Source: Treponema sp.
GTDB lineage: Bacteria; Spirochaetota; Spirochaetia; Treponematales; Treponemataceae
DNA length: 47,214 bases
Direction: 5' to 3'
Assembly (NCBI GenBank): GCA_024695625.1
Contig: JAILHV010000251.1
Coordinates: 1-47,214 of the forward strand
The translations under genes were made by a program, and so were the position numbers. A model generated the notes under the pieces. The model was not told the origin of the DNA. It saw only the letters and a program-made list of their open reading frames with translations, and did no database searches. How positions within the stretch are numbered: the stretch's first letter is position 1; each line of letters starts with the position of its first letter. Shown piece by piece: positions 27,053 to 34,454 of this stretch.

Positions 27053-27706
27053 ATGATATTACAGAATTTTATTGTTTTTGAAGGAATAGACGGAGCCGGA
27101 ACCTCCACCCAGATAGAAATGCTAAAAAACAGGCCGGAAGCAAGGGATTTCCTCTTTACCGCAGAACCAACTTCCGCCCCAACAGGCAAATTCCTTAGGC
27201 AAATGCTAAAGGGAGACTTTCCCCTGCAGAACGAAAGCGCAGCCTACCTCTTTGCAGCAGACAGGAACGAGCACGTAAACGGAAAGCTCCTTACCCAGGG
27301 CAACACACTGGTAACCGGCATAAAAGAAGCATGCCAGTCCGGCAAAAAAGTCGTAAGTGACCGCTACCTCTTTTCTAGCCTGGCCTACCAGTCAATAAAC
27401 TGCCCGCCAGAAGTGCCCCGTCTCTTGAACAGCCTCTTTCCCCTGCCAAGCCTGCTCTTCTACTTTGAAATTTCCCCAAAAGACTCACTTTCCCGCCTGG
27501 ATGACCGCAACTTCCGCGAAATCTACGAAAAAGAGGACTTTCTAAACAGAACCGTCCAGGAATACCACAATGTTTTAAGTGAATATTCAGAAAAGGCCAA
27601 AAACCAGGGTATGAAAATAGTCTTAATAGATGCAAAAAAAACAAAAGAAGAAATAAGCGCAAATATCTGGCAAGAAATAAAAAATCTGCCGATATATGAT
27701 AAGTAA
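27053..27706 (+). CDS. tmk: Thymidylate kinase with an altered P-loop
   Basis: Phosphorylates dTMP to dTDP for DNA synthesis. The 217-residue length, the start FIVFEGIDGAG, the EPT segment near residue 38 and the DRY motif at 103-105 (VSDRYLFSSLAYQS) are those of the family. The P-loop reads GIDGAGTST: position 17, normally lysine, is threonine (codon ACC). The usual REPGG segment is AEPTSAPTG. All other parts are intact, so it is more likely a divergent working enzyme than a pseudogene. AAGGAAGG lies upstream of the ATG. It diverges from tamB and overlaps the next gene by 11 bases. Confidence 0.88.
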   Translation: MILQNFIVFEGIDGAGTSTQIEMLKNRPEARDFLFTAEPTSAPTGKFLRQMLKGDFPLQNESAAYLFAADRNEHVNGKLLTQGNTLVTGIKEACQSGKKVVSDRYLFSSLAYQSINCPPEVPRLLNSLFPLPSLLFYFEISPKDSLSRLDDRNFREIYEKEDFLNRTVQEYHNVLSEYSEKAKNQGMKIVLIDAKKTKEEISANIWQEIKNLPIYDK

Positions 27707-28409
27707 AATGTCTAAAAATAATTTTCTTATGCGGATTACAAACTTACTCAACAAGGCAATAAGCGCAAAATTTGCCCACGCAAAACTTGTGCACACAAAG
27801 ATTGTGCTTGCACTGGCCACAGCCATTCTAACCGTCTCCATGGCAGCCCCAAGCGCACACGCATACGTGGTAAAGTACAAGGAAGACTACTACAGGCTCT
27901 ACCACGTACACCACCAGCAGTTCCCGGAAGACTGCCTTGAAAACATCTACTGGCTGGAAAAAGCCGTAAGCGCAGACTTTGCAAACCCCTACTACGCCTT
28001 CACAAAAGTGGAAACCGAACGCGAGTGGGAAAAATACCGCTACCTCTTCCAAATGCACCTGAACCTAAAGCTAATAGAGCAGCACCTTAGAATGGCCCGC
28101 ATATTCGACAAAAAGGCCGCATACTTCTACGACGCACCGTGGAAAGACGAATACCTGCGGAACCTAAAGCAGGCAAAGTCCTACTACCAGGCCGGCTACT
28201 ACTACTGGCAGGAAGCAAAGCTCTGGGCAGAAAAGGCAAACACATCGCAGTTCAACTTCCTCTACATCACATCCCTGCAGAACTGGGAAGATGAACGCGA
28301 GCGCATCGTAACCGAGCAGCTGAACTACAAGGCCATACTGGACCGCGAACTTACCCGCCTCCAAAAAGTAATCGACGACCTTGAAGCCATGACCCAAAAA
28401 AGCTACTAA
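27696..28409 (+). CDS. Exported helical protein of unknown function
   Basis: A 237-residue protein with a long positively charged N-terminus and a hydrophobic core (IVLALATAILTVSMAAPSAHA), ending in a predicted signal-peptidase site near residue 55. The mature protein is very rich in Tyr, Trp and charged residues, with repeated helical segments such as YYRLYHVHHQQ, ENIYWLEKAV and YYQAGYYYWQEAKLW that look like TPR-type helices. I recognise it only as treponeme-like. The first ATG overlaps the end of tmk by 11 bases; ATGs at 27708 and 27729 would give shorter signal regions, and none has a clear ribosome binding site, so the start is uncertain. A periplasmic role is inferred. Confidence 0.7.
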   Translation: MISKMSKNNFLMRITNLLNKAISAKFAHAKLVHTKIVLALATAILTVSMAAPSAHAYVVKYKEDYYRLYHVHHQQFPEDCLENIYWLEKAVSADFANPYYAFTKVETEREWEKYRYLFQMHLNLKLIEQHLRMARIFDKKAAYFYDAPWKDEYLRNLKQAKSYYQAGYYYWQEAKLWAEKANTSQFNFLYITSLQNWEDERERIVTEQLNYKAILDRELTRLQKVIDDLEAMTQKSY

Positions 28410-28467
28410 AACTCGATTTTCTTCTCTTTATTCTTGCGGCGCTTTCTTTTCTGGCCAAACGCTTAGT

Positions 28468-28620
28468 AAAAGAACATCTTGCCATTTTTCCTGTAAACTG
28501 ATAGCGCCAAGGATGGCGCGTCTTTTGTTAGAATAAAAAACAGGTGAGTTTTCGCAGAAAACTCATGGTAAAAAATTGCACGGATGCAATTTTTTACCAA
28601 CCGCCCCTCCAATCCCGGCC
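28468..28620. repeat. Hairpin-rich dispersed repeat, family A, copy 1
   Basis: It occupies most of the 315-base gap between the exported protein gene and the restriction-modification gene. Three hairpins follow each other: GCGCC-AAGGAT-GGCGC (28504-28519), TGAGTTTTC-GCA-GAAAACTCA (28545-28565) and a perfect 14-bp stem at 28567-28598 with loop CGGA. The order and flanks match the reverse complement of 45297-45500, with stem changes compensated on both arms. No coding function is apparent. The bases 28621-28724 are AT-rich and hold nothing I recognise. Confidence 0.8.
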
Positions 28621-28724
28621 GTAGTTTTATATGCAAAAGTCTTACCGCACAGATGCCTCTTCGTCCCAAGAAAAATTTATCTTGTATTCCATTTTTTTTA
28701 CATCCTACCACATTATACCACATT

Positions 28725-31511
28725 TTAGATTTCTTGCGTCAAGTTTTCATACATCTTGAACAGTTCTGCGACGCACTCGCTTTCCGTCATCTTGGTACTA
28801 AAGCCGTAAGCCTGCATGACGGCCTTATCGTTTTCTTGATGAGCCTTGCGCAAGTCTGGCGGCATGAGCGTTTCGTCGTACAAATCTGCAAGCGATGAAT
28901 CTGGGTATTTTGCACGCGCATCAAGAATTGCCTGCGCGGTCTTTTCGATTTTGGCTTTCTGCTCGTCTGTGGGGGTAGGCCATGGAAAGTTGTTGTAGAC
29001 GATAGTTGTAGAATAACTATAATCACTTTTCAATCGCCCGCAAACAGCACGCATCCATGCCATGTGGACGTTTGAAGTGAGAATACCAAAATGAAAAAGT
29101 GTCGCATTCGGAATTGTAAAAAGTTTATCTCCAGGAATTACATTATCAGTTAAAAAACCAAAAGGAACATATCTTCGTTGTTGGGAAGAAACTTTTGCAA
29201 ACGCAATATATCGATTTGCCGGTGGTCGATATTGTCCAAAGCGAGTTGGTGTATCAGCAGATTGTCGTGTCTGCGTATTTTTACTTGACGCCCGAAATTC
29301 ACGAACTTTCTGTACTCGTTCGTATATTCCTTTATGTTCTTTGATTTCTTTAGGCGAAATATTAGGAATCCATAAACAATAACGCTTTATATTATTTATA
29401 AATTCTCGTCCCATCATAAATTGCTTAAAATACTTTTCTGTGTTTGGATTATTTTTAATAAATTCATCCTTTTCTTCTTCTGTAAAAAGATATAACCCAT
29501 CATCTGTTGCTTGACTTCCTCTCATTATTTGTGGAACAGGGCACAAAGGTTTTGAAACTTCTTCAATAAAAATTGTAGGAGCGTCAAGAAGATATTGATT
29601 TATGTTTTGTACAAAGCGACCACGCCCAGATTCATCAAATATAGTTTTTTTCTTTTTTGATGAAGTTTTATCGGAAAAACCAATAATTATACAATGAACA
29701 TGAGCTTTTATGTTTGATTCACTATCCCAACGGAATGTTCTATGAGCGAAATCTATACTCATATTTAGACTAAATATTTTTTTCCACAGAGAAGTTGCCT
29801 GTTCCCCTTGAACAATTGAATTTGTTGAAACAAAAGCACATCTTATCTGTGTTCCACAGATTAACTCTGCAGCTTTTACATACCAACAAGAGACAAAATC
29901 AAGTTTTCCTCTATCCGATTCATTCCAAATCAAATCCATATCATCGCGTTGCGACTCAGAAAGATAATTTGTTCCCACAAACGGCGGATTTCCCATTATG
30001 TAGTTAAGCTCGTTTTTCGGCACAACGCTTTCCCAGTCTATGCGCAGGGCGTTTCCCTGAATAATGTTTGCATAGCTTTTGAGCGGAAGAAAGTTAAGGT
30101 TTCGTCCGACGATTTTGCTTGTTTCATCAAGCATCTGGCTCTCGGCAATCCACAGGGCGGTTTTTGCAACCACAACGGCAAAGTCGTTTATTTCAATTCC
30201 ATAAAACTGGTGGATTTTTACTTTGACAAAATCATCATCAAAAGCCATCTGGTTTTGGTCGCCAATTTCAAGGCGTATGCACTCGTTTCCAAGCTTGCGC
30301 AAACTTATAAAGGTTTCTGTTAAAAAGTTTCCGCTTCCACAGGCAGGGTCAAGAAATTTCAGTGTCCCGATTTTTTCATGAAAAGCTTTTACTTTTTCTA
30401 TTCTTGTCTTGGCAGTTTTAATCTGCTTTATTTCTTCAAGTTCAGCCTTTAAGTCATCCAAAAAGAGCGGGTCAATCACTTTATGAATGTTTTCAATGCT
30501 TGTGTAATGCATTCCACCAGAGCGGCGCGTTTCTGGGTTCAATGTTGACTCAAAGATTGCGCCAAAAATCGTTGGGCTTATTTCGCTCCAGTCAAATTCG
30601 CTTGAGGCGTGTTTTACCAAAAGGTCTTTTATTTCTTCTGTGATTGGCGGAATTGTTTTGTCTTCTTCTGTGAAAAGTCCGCCGTTCACATACGGAAAAG
30701 CTGCAAGCGATTCTTCAAGATACTCGTCGCGCTCTTCTTCTTTTTGGTCAAGCACAGCAAACAAATCAAGCAGAGCACGGCGCAAATCTTTTGCTTCAAA
30801 CTGTTTTAGATAGTCGCCGAACATTGACTTGTGCCCGAAAATCCCTGCATCTTCGGCATAAAGGCAGAACACAATGCGCACGCAGAGCATGTTAAGGCTT
30901 TTGAGTGTTGCAGGGCTTGGTTTTTCGGCGTCTTTATACTGCTTTAGAATTGCGTCATAAATCTCGCCGATTATGTCTCCGGCTTTTTTGGAAATTTCAA
31001 GCTCTTTTTGCAGGTGTACGCTGCCGGTATCTGTTAAAAACGAAAGGCGGTAGTATTCCTTTTCAAGATTTTCGAGCAATATTTCTTCTGGCTCTCCGTT
31101 CGGCTGTTCCATGTCGTAGACAAGAAAGCTTTTAAAGTTGCAGGTTACAACCCAGCGCGGGTGCTGGCTTAGCGGAAGACCTGCTATGTATTTTCTAGCC
31201 TGCTGAAAGGGGTTTAGCAAAGTGCCGTCAGACTGCTTGATTGGTTCACGAAGGTCTTTGTCTATGCTTTTCTGTTCTATCATTACTTTTGTAGACGGAA
31301 TGTAGATGTCTATAAAGTTGGTGATGGTTTTATCTGTGAATTTTTCTTTTATCTGGTTTTCAAAATAAACGAAGTTCGCAAAATTCTGCACACCAAAAAC
31401 ATTGCAAAGAAGGTCAAGCCAGAATTTTTGGCTCTCGCCTTTTTCGTAGCCTTTATCTTTCCAATCTTCCGCAAATTCTTTTGCCGCTTTCTGCTGTTCA
31501 ATTTGTGTCAT
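28725..31511 (-). CDS. MmeI-like (type IIL) restriction-modification enzyme
   Basis: A 928-residue single-chain enzyme that both methylates adenine and cuts DNA at a set distance. The order follows MmeI. An N-terminal PD-ExK nuclease carries Asp68, Glu79 and Lys81 (IDIYIPS...VMIEQKS). A helical spacer is followed by the N6-adenine methyltransferase with SAM motif DPACGSGNFL at 388-397 and NPPF at 508-511. The target-recognition part (about 640-840, including GLYLFTEEEKDEF and KYFKQFMMGREFIN) and a C-terminal helical region complete it. Length matches the family. The DNA from the NPPF codons (~29990) to ~29040 is much more AT-rich than the rest. It stands alone between dispersed repeats. The recognition sequence cannot be deduced. 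Confidence 0.9.
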   Translation of the reverse strand: MTQIEQQKAAKEFAEDWKDKGYEKGESQKFWLDLLCNVFGVQNFANFVYFENQIKEKFTDKTITNFIDIYIPSTKVMIEQKSIDKDLREPIKQSDGTLLNPFQQARKYIAGLPLSQHPRWVVTCNFKSFLVYDMEQPNGEPEEILLENLEKEYYRLSFLTDTGSVHLQKELEISKKAGDIIGEIYDAILKQYKDAEKPSPATLKSLNMLCVRIVFCLYAEDAGIFGHKSMFGDYLKQFEAKDLRRALLDLFAVLDQKEEERDEYLEESLAAFPYVNGGLFTEEDKTIPPITEEIKDLLVKHASSEFDWSEISPTIFGAIFESTLNPETRRSGGMHYTSIENIHKVIDPLFLDDLKAELEEIKQIKTAKTRIEKVKAFHEKIGTLKFLDPACGSGNFLTETFISLRKLGNECIRLEIGDQNQMAFDDDFVKVKIHQFYGIEINDFAVVVAKTALWIAESQMLDETSKIVGRNLNFLPLKSYANIIQGNALRIDWESVVPKNELNYIMGNPPFVGTNYLSESQRDDMDLIWNESDRGKLDFVSCWYVKAAELICGTQIRCAFVSTNSIVQGEQATSLWKKIFSLNMSIDFAHRTFRWDSESNIKAHVHCIIIGFSDKTSSKKKKTIFDESGRGRFVQNINQYLLDAPTIFIEEVSKPLCPVPQIMRGSQATDDGLYLFTEEEKDEFIKNNPNTEKYFKQFMMGREFINNIKRYCLWIPNISPKEIKEHKGIYERVQKVREFRASSKNTQTRQSADTPTRFGQYRPPANRYIAFAKVSSQQRRYVPFGFLTDNVIPGDKLFTIPNATLFHFGILTSNVHMAWMRAVCGRLKSDYSYSTTIVYNNFPWPTPTDEQKAKIEKTAQAILDARAKYPDSSLADLYDETLMPPDLRKAHQENDKAVMQAYGFSTKMTESECVAELFKMYENLTQEI

Positions 31512-31517
31512 GTGCTT

Positions 31518-31523
31518 ATTATA
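31518..31523 (-). promoter_or_regulatory. Consensus -10 box abutting the restriction-modification start codon
   Basis: TATAAT on the minus strand ends six bases before the ATG, so transcription should begin at or next to the A of the start codon. There is no ribosome binding site. The -35 region (CTGATT at 17 bases spacing) is weak. Confidence 0.5.
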
Positions 31524-31585
31524 GCAGATTATCAGATAAAAATCAGCATTTTTTTACCCCTTCCGATATGACTATCCCAAAGCAA

Positions 31586-31760
31586 CCTACGCCGCCATGG
31601 AGGGGCCCGCCGCAGGCGGGTTGCGAAACGAAGTGGAGCAATGGAGGGGTTGGGCTCCCGGAACCCCGGAACGGCGGTGACGAAAGAAAGCGTTCGGTCG
31701 AGTTAGCCAAAGAATAAAATCGTAGAGCAAGCAGGACTACCGTCCTAAAAACTACCGTCC
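31586..31760. repeat. Dispersed repeat, family B, copy 2
   Basis: It lies in the 327-base gap between the divergent restriction-modification and aroB genes. It begins CCTACGCCGCCATGGAG, carries a longer internal hairpin region (CCCGCC-GCA-GGCGGG) and then CGGAACGGCGGTGACG. Its tail has GTCGAGTTAGCCAAAGAA, CGTAGAGCA and a doubled ACTACCGTCC. The tail matches copy 3 closely. No gene is encoded. Confidence 0.75.
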
Positions 31761-31800
31761 AGACAAGTATTGCAAAAGAAAATGACTGCATACGCTCGTA

Positions 31801-31829
31801 TTGAAAAAAAATCGAATTATCCATAGAAT
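31801..31829 (+). promoter_or_regulatory. aroB promoter with little or no leader
   Basis: TTGAAA (31801-31806) and TAGAAT (31824-31829) are spaced 17 bases. The start of transcription should be near 31836, two or three bases before the ATG at 31839, and no ribosome binding site is present. Confidence 0.6.
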
Positions 31830-31838
31830 AGTGGCACT

Positions 31839-33032
31839 ATGGACAGTAACGAATTTATTTTAAAGTATGCCGAGGATTCTGGCTTTGACAAGACCTGCAT
31901 TTATTTTTACAGCGGGAGTCCCAACCTCAATAAAGTTTTCTATTCTACAAGTGACGGCCAAAGCACACAGCCCCGTCTTTTTGTAACGGACACCAGCATA
32001 GCAAGGCTTGACTCCATCAAAGATTTTATTTCCCTTTTTGAATGCGGTGAAGGTGCTTCTGCAAAGGGCAGCGGATGCTTAAAGGAAGGCTCGGTTTTAC
32101 AATACGGAAACGACTACCTTCTTATTCTTGGCGCAGGAGAAAAATTCAAGACAATAGACAGCGTGCTTACCATCGTTAGAACTGCACTGGAAAGGAATTT
32201 TACAAGGAACTGCACCTTTGTTGCAATAGGTGGCGGCGTTCTTTCTGACATGACGGCTTTTGCGGCATCAATTTTTAAGCGGGGAATCAATGTTGAATTC
32301 GTTCCTACAACAGTGCTTTCCATGGTTGACGCATCTGTTGGGGGAAAGACAGGCTGCGACATAGAGGGCTTTAAAAACATGATTGGCTCTTTCTGGCCGG
32401 CATCAAAGCTTTACGTCTGGAGCAACTTTGCTCTCTCCCTTCCGGAAAATGAATACATTTCGGGTCTGGCAGAAGCTATAAAGACAGCCTTCCTTTTTGA
32501 CAAGGAAATGCTAAGGCTCTTTGAAGAAGAAAAGGATGCCATACTCAAAAGGGACAGCGCAGTCCTGGAAAAGATAATAGGTGCATGCGTAAGGGCAAAG
32601 GCAAAGATTGTGCAGGAAGACCCGCGCGAAAAAGGCAGGAGGGCATTTCTTAACCTTGGGCACACTTTTGGCCACGCTCTTGAGGCAGCTGCAGGGCTCG
32701 GTTGCATAACCCACGGAGAAGCTGTTGCTTGGGGAATTGGAAGAGCCGCAGACCTTAGCCTTTTGATGGGGCTTTGTTCCAAGGACTTTGCAAAAAAGAC
32801 AAAGGACATTATTGCTTCCTACGGCTACGACTCTGGCGAATACCCCAAGGTTCTTTCCGGAGAAGAAAAGTCTTTGGGCATAGAGAAGATGCTTCAGGCC
32901 ATGAAGAAGGACAAAAAGAACACCAACCTTTCGCAAATCAGGCTTACCCTGCAAAAAGGCGAATGCGACACCATAATCACTACGGCAAAGGACAGCGACA
33001 TTGAACAGGTCCTTGGCAAGACAGGAATCTAA
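31839..33032 (+). CDS. aroB: 3-dehydroquinate synthase
   Basis: Second step of the shikimate pathway, converting DAHP to 3-dehydroquinate in an NAD- and zinc-dependent reaction. The 397-residue protein has the family signatures GGGVLSDMTAFAASIFKRG (131-149), PTTVLSMVDASVGGKTG (156-172), SGLAEAIKTAF, and the zinc-ligand segments LNLGHTFGHALE and HGEAVAWG. It is about 40 residues longer than usual, mostly from a divergent N-terminal NAD-binding region, where the sequence is poorly conserved. A glycerol-1-phosphate dehydrogenase-type relative is less likely because the zinc motifs are those of AroB. The cysteine desulfurase gene follows two bases later, so they share a transcript. Confidence 0.9.
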   Translation: MDSNEFILKYAEDSGFDKTCIYFYSGSPNLNKVFYSTSDGQSTQPRLFVTDTSIARLDSIKDFISLFECGEGASAKGSGCLKEGSVLQYGNDYLLILGAGEKFKTIDSVLTIVRTALERNFTRNCTFVAIGGGVLSDMTAFAASIFKRGINVEFVPTTVLSMVDASVGGKTGCDIEGFKNMIGSFWPASKLYVWSNFALSLPENEYISGLAEAIKTAFLFDKEMLRLFEEEKDAILKRDSAVLEKIIGACVRAKAKIVQEDPREKGRRAFLNLGHTFGHALEAAAGLGCITHGEAVAWGIGRAADLSLLMGLCSKDFAKKTKDIIASYGYDSGEYPKVLSGEEKSLGIEKMLQAMKKDKKNTNLSQIRLTLQKGECDTIITTAKDSDIEQVLGKTGI

Positions 33033-33034
33033 CC

Positions 33035-34225
33035 ATGACAGAAAAAGAAGGCTACTTTGACTGGGCGGCAACGGCACCCGCAGACCAAGAGATTCAAAAG
33101 GAAGCACTCTCTACCGCACTTGAGCACTGGGGAAATCCTTCCAGCATACACCATGCAGGATGCGATGCAAGGGAAGCCCTTGAAAAAGCAAGGAAAAGCT
33201 GTGCAGAAAGCCTGGGTGTAAGTGAAAAAACAATCTTCTTTACATCCGGCGGAACAGAAAGCGACCACATTCCCCTTCTTTCCATGCTCACCCGGCCGCA
33301 AAAAGGCCACGTAGTGCTAAGTTCAATAGAACACCCGGCACTGCGCGAAATGGCAAAGTCAATGCAAGCTTGCGGATGGAGCGTAAGCAGCGTTCAGGCA
33401 GACAAGAACGGTTTTGTAAGTCCGGAGGCAGTAGCTGATGCTATAAGGCCAGACACAGCATTTGTTTCTGTAATGGCTGTAAACAACGAGACTGGAGCAA
33501 TACAAGACGTAAGTGCAATAGCAGATGCCATAGAAAAAAAATGTCAGGGAAAAAGACAGCCCTTCTTTCACGTGGACTGTGTGCAGGCAGCAGGAAAAAT
33601 ACCGCTGGATTTTATTGGAAGCAAGACCTGCAACATACACGGAGCAGCCCTTAGCGCCCACAAGATAGGAGGCCCAAGGGGAGTCGGAATCCTCTACCTG
33701 AACAAAGACATAAACAGCTTCTTGCGCGGCGGCGGTCAGGAAAAAGGCGTAAGGAGCGGAACAGAAAACCTCTTTGGAGCAGCAGCAATGGCTCTCTGCC
33801 TAAAGAAATATCTTATTAGCGAAAAAAATCCTTCATCCATTGAACGCTTTAAAAAGCAAAAGGAATGGACAAAAGAATTCATCGGGCAAATCATGCAGAT
33901 AAAGGGAGCTTCCATAATCCCCCACTGCCGCTTTGAAAACGCAGATGAATTTGCAGAAAAGTTTTCGCCATGGATTGTGCAGGCAGCCTTCCTCGGAATA
34001 CCAGGGCAGGTAATGGAACGCGCACTAAGCCAAAAGGGATTCTGCATTTCCACAGGAAGCGCGTGTTCTTCCCAAAGCAAGGCAAGGCCAGTCTTGGACT
34101 CTTTGCATATAAGCGCAGCCGAAAAAGAAGCCGCCGTAAGGTTCAGCTTTGGCTTTTCCACCACAAAAGAAGCCATGGAGGATTTGGTAAAGGCCCTGCG
34201 AGAAGTGTGCGCAAACTTTGAGTAA
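33035..34225 (+). CDS. Cysteine desulfurase (NifS/IscS family)
   Basis: PLP enzyme that removes sulfur from cysteine for Fe-S clusters and tRNA thiolation. The 396 residues contain FDWAATAPADQEI at the start, GGTESDH near 72, the PLP-stacking His100 (SSIEHPA), NNETGAIQ near 150, the Schiff-base Lys210 in SAHKIGGPRGVG and the sulfur-accepting cysteine near 343 in STGSACSS. These make it an active-looking enzyme of group I type. The closest named forms are nifS or iscS, but without a scaffold gene next to it I leave the symbol open. It follows aroB by two bases; the metabolic link is not obvious. Confidence 0.92.
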   Translation: MTEKEGYFDWAATAPADQEIQKEALSTALEHWGNPSSIHHAGCDAREALEKARKSCAESLGVSEKTIFFTSGGTESDHIPLLSMLTRPQKGHVVLSSIEHPALREMAKSMQACGWSVSSVQADKNGFVSPEAVADAIRPDTAFVSVMAVNNETGAIQDVSAIADAIEKKCQGKRQPFFHVDCVQAAGKIPLDFIGSKTCNIHGAALSAHKIGGPRGVGILYLNKDINSFLRGGGQEKGVRSGTENLFGAAAMALCLKKYLISEKNPSSIERFKKQKEWTKEFIGQIMQIKGASIIPHCRFENADEFAEKFSPWIVQAAFLGIPGQVMERALSQKGFCISTGSACSSQSKARPVLDSLHISAAEKEAAVRFSFGFSTTKEAMEDLVKALREVCANFE

Positions 34226-34264
34226 GGGAGAACCCTTAAAAAGTAAAATGGTACATAAAGCGGT

Positions 34265-34350
34265 GGCTCCAGCTACGGTTATGGAGCCAGAGGCGGAAAG
34301 CTGCATGGTTTACATTCAGGGAAAATGCCAAGCAGTAAAACATGCAGCTT
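34265..34350. repeat. Two strong inverted repeats after the desulfurase gene
   Basis: GGCTCCA (34265-34271) pairs with TGGAGCC (34282-34288). A second pair of 16-base arms (34298-34313 with 34335-34350, one mismatch) encloses a 21-base loop. They lie in the 229-base gap before hisS and upstream of its predicted promoter, so they would be in the 3' end of the aroB transcript. No T run follows. Confidence 0.65.
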
Positions 34351-34418
34351 GCTCCAAATTGCTCCAAATAAATAAAAAAACACCACCCTATCCTGCCAAT
34401 TTTAAAGTTTCATTTTAC

Positions 34419-34447
34419 TTGCAACTTTGCCCACTTTATTCTATATT
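34419..34447 (+). promoter_or_regulatory. hisS promoter with little or no leader
   Basis: TTGCAA (34419-34424) and TATATT (34442-34447) are 17 bases apart. Only seven bases separate the -10 box from the ATG at 34455, and no ribosome binding site is present, so a leaderless mRNA is likely. Confidence 0.6.
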
Positions 34448-34454
34448 AATCCTT

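Noticed and set aside
28725..31511. Phage-defence island (BREX or similar)
   Set aside because: Only one restriction-modification gene of MmeI type is present; its neighbours are core metabolic genes and no other defence gene is seen.
34218..34454. N-terminal extension of HisS upstream to 34218
   Set aside because: The extra 79 residues do not resemble HisS, run across inverted repeats and the promoter, and HisS homology begins exactly at the ATG 34455.
34265..34454. T-box riboswitch controlling hisS
   Set aside because: No T-box consensus or terminator/antiterminator pair is visible, and the predicted promoter lies downstream of the hairpins.
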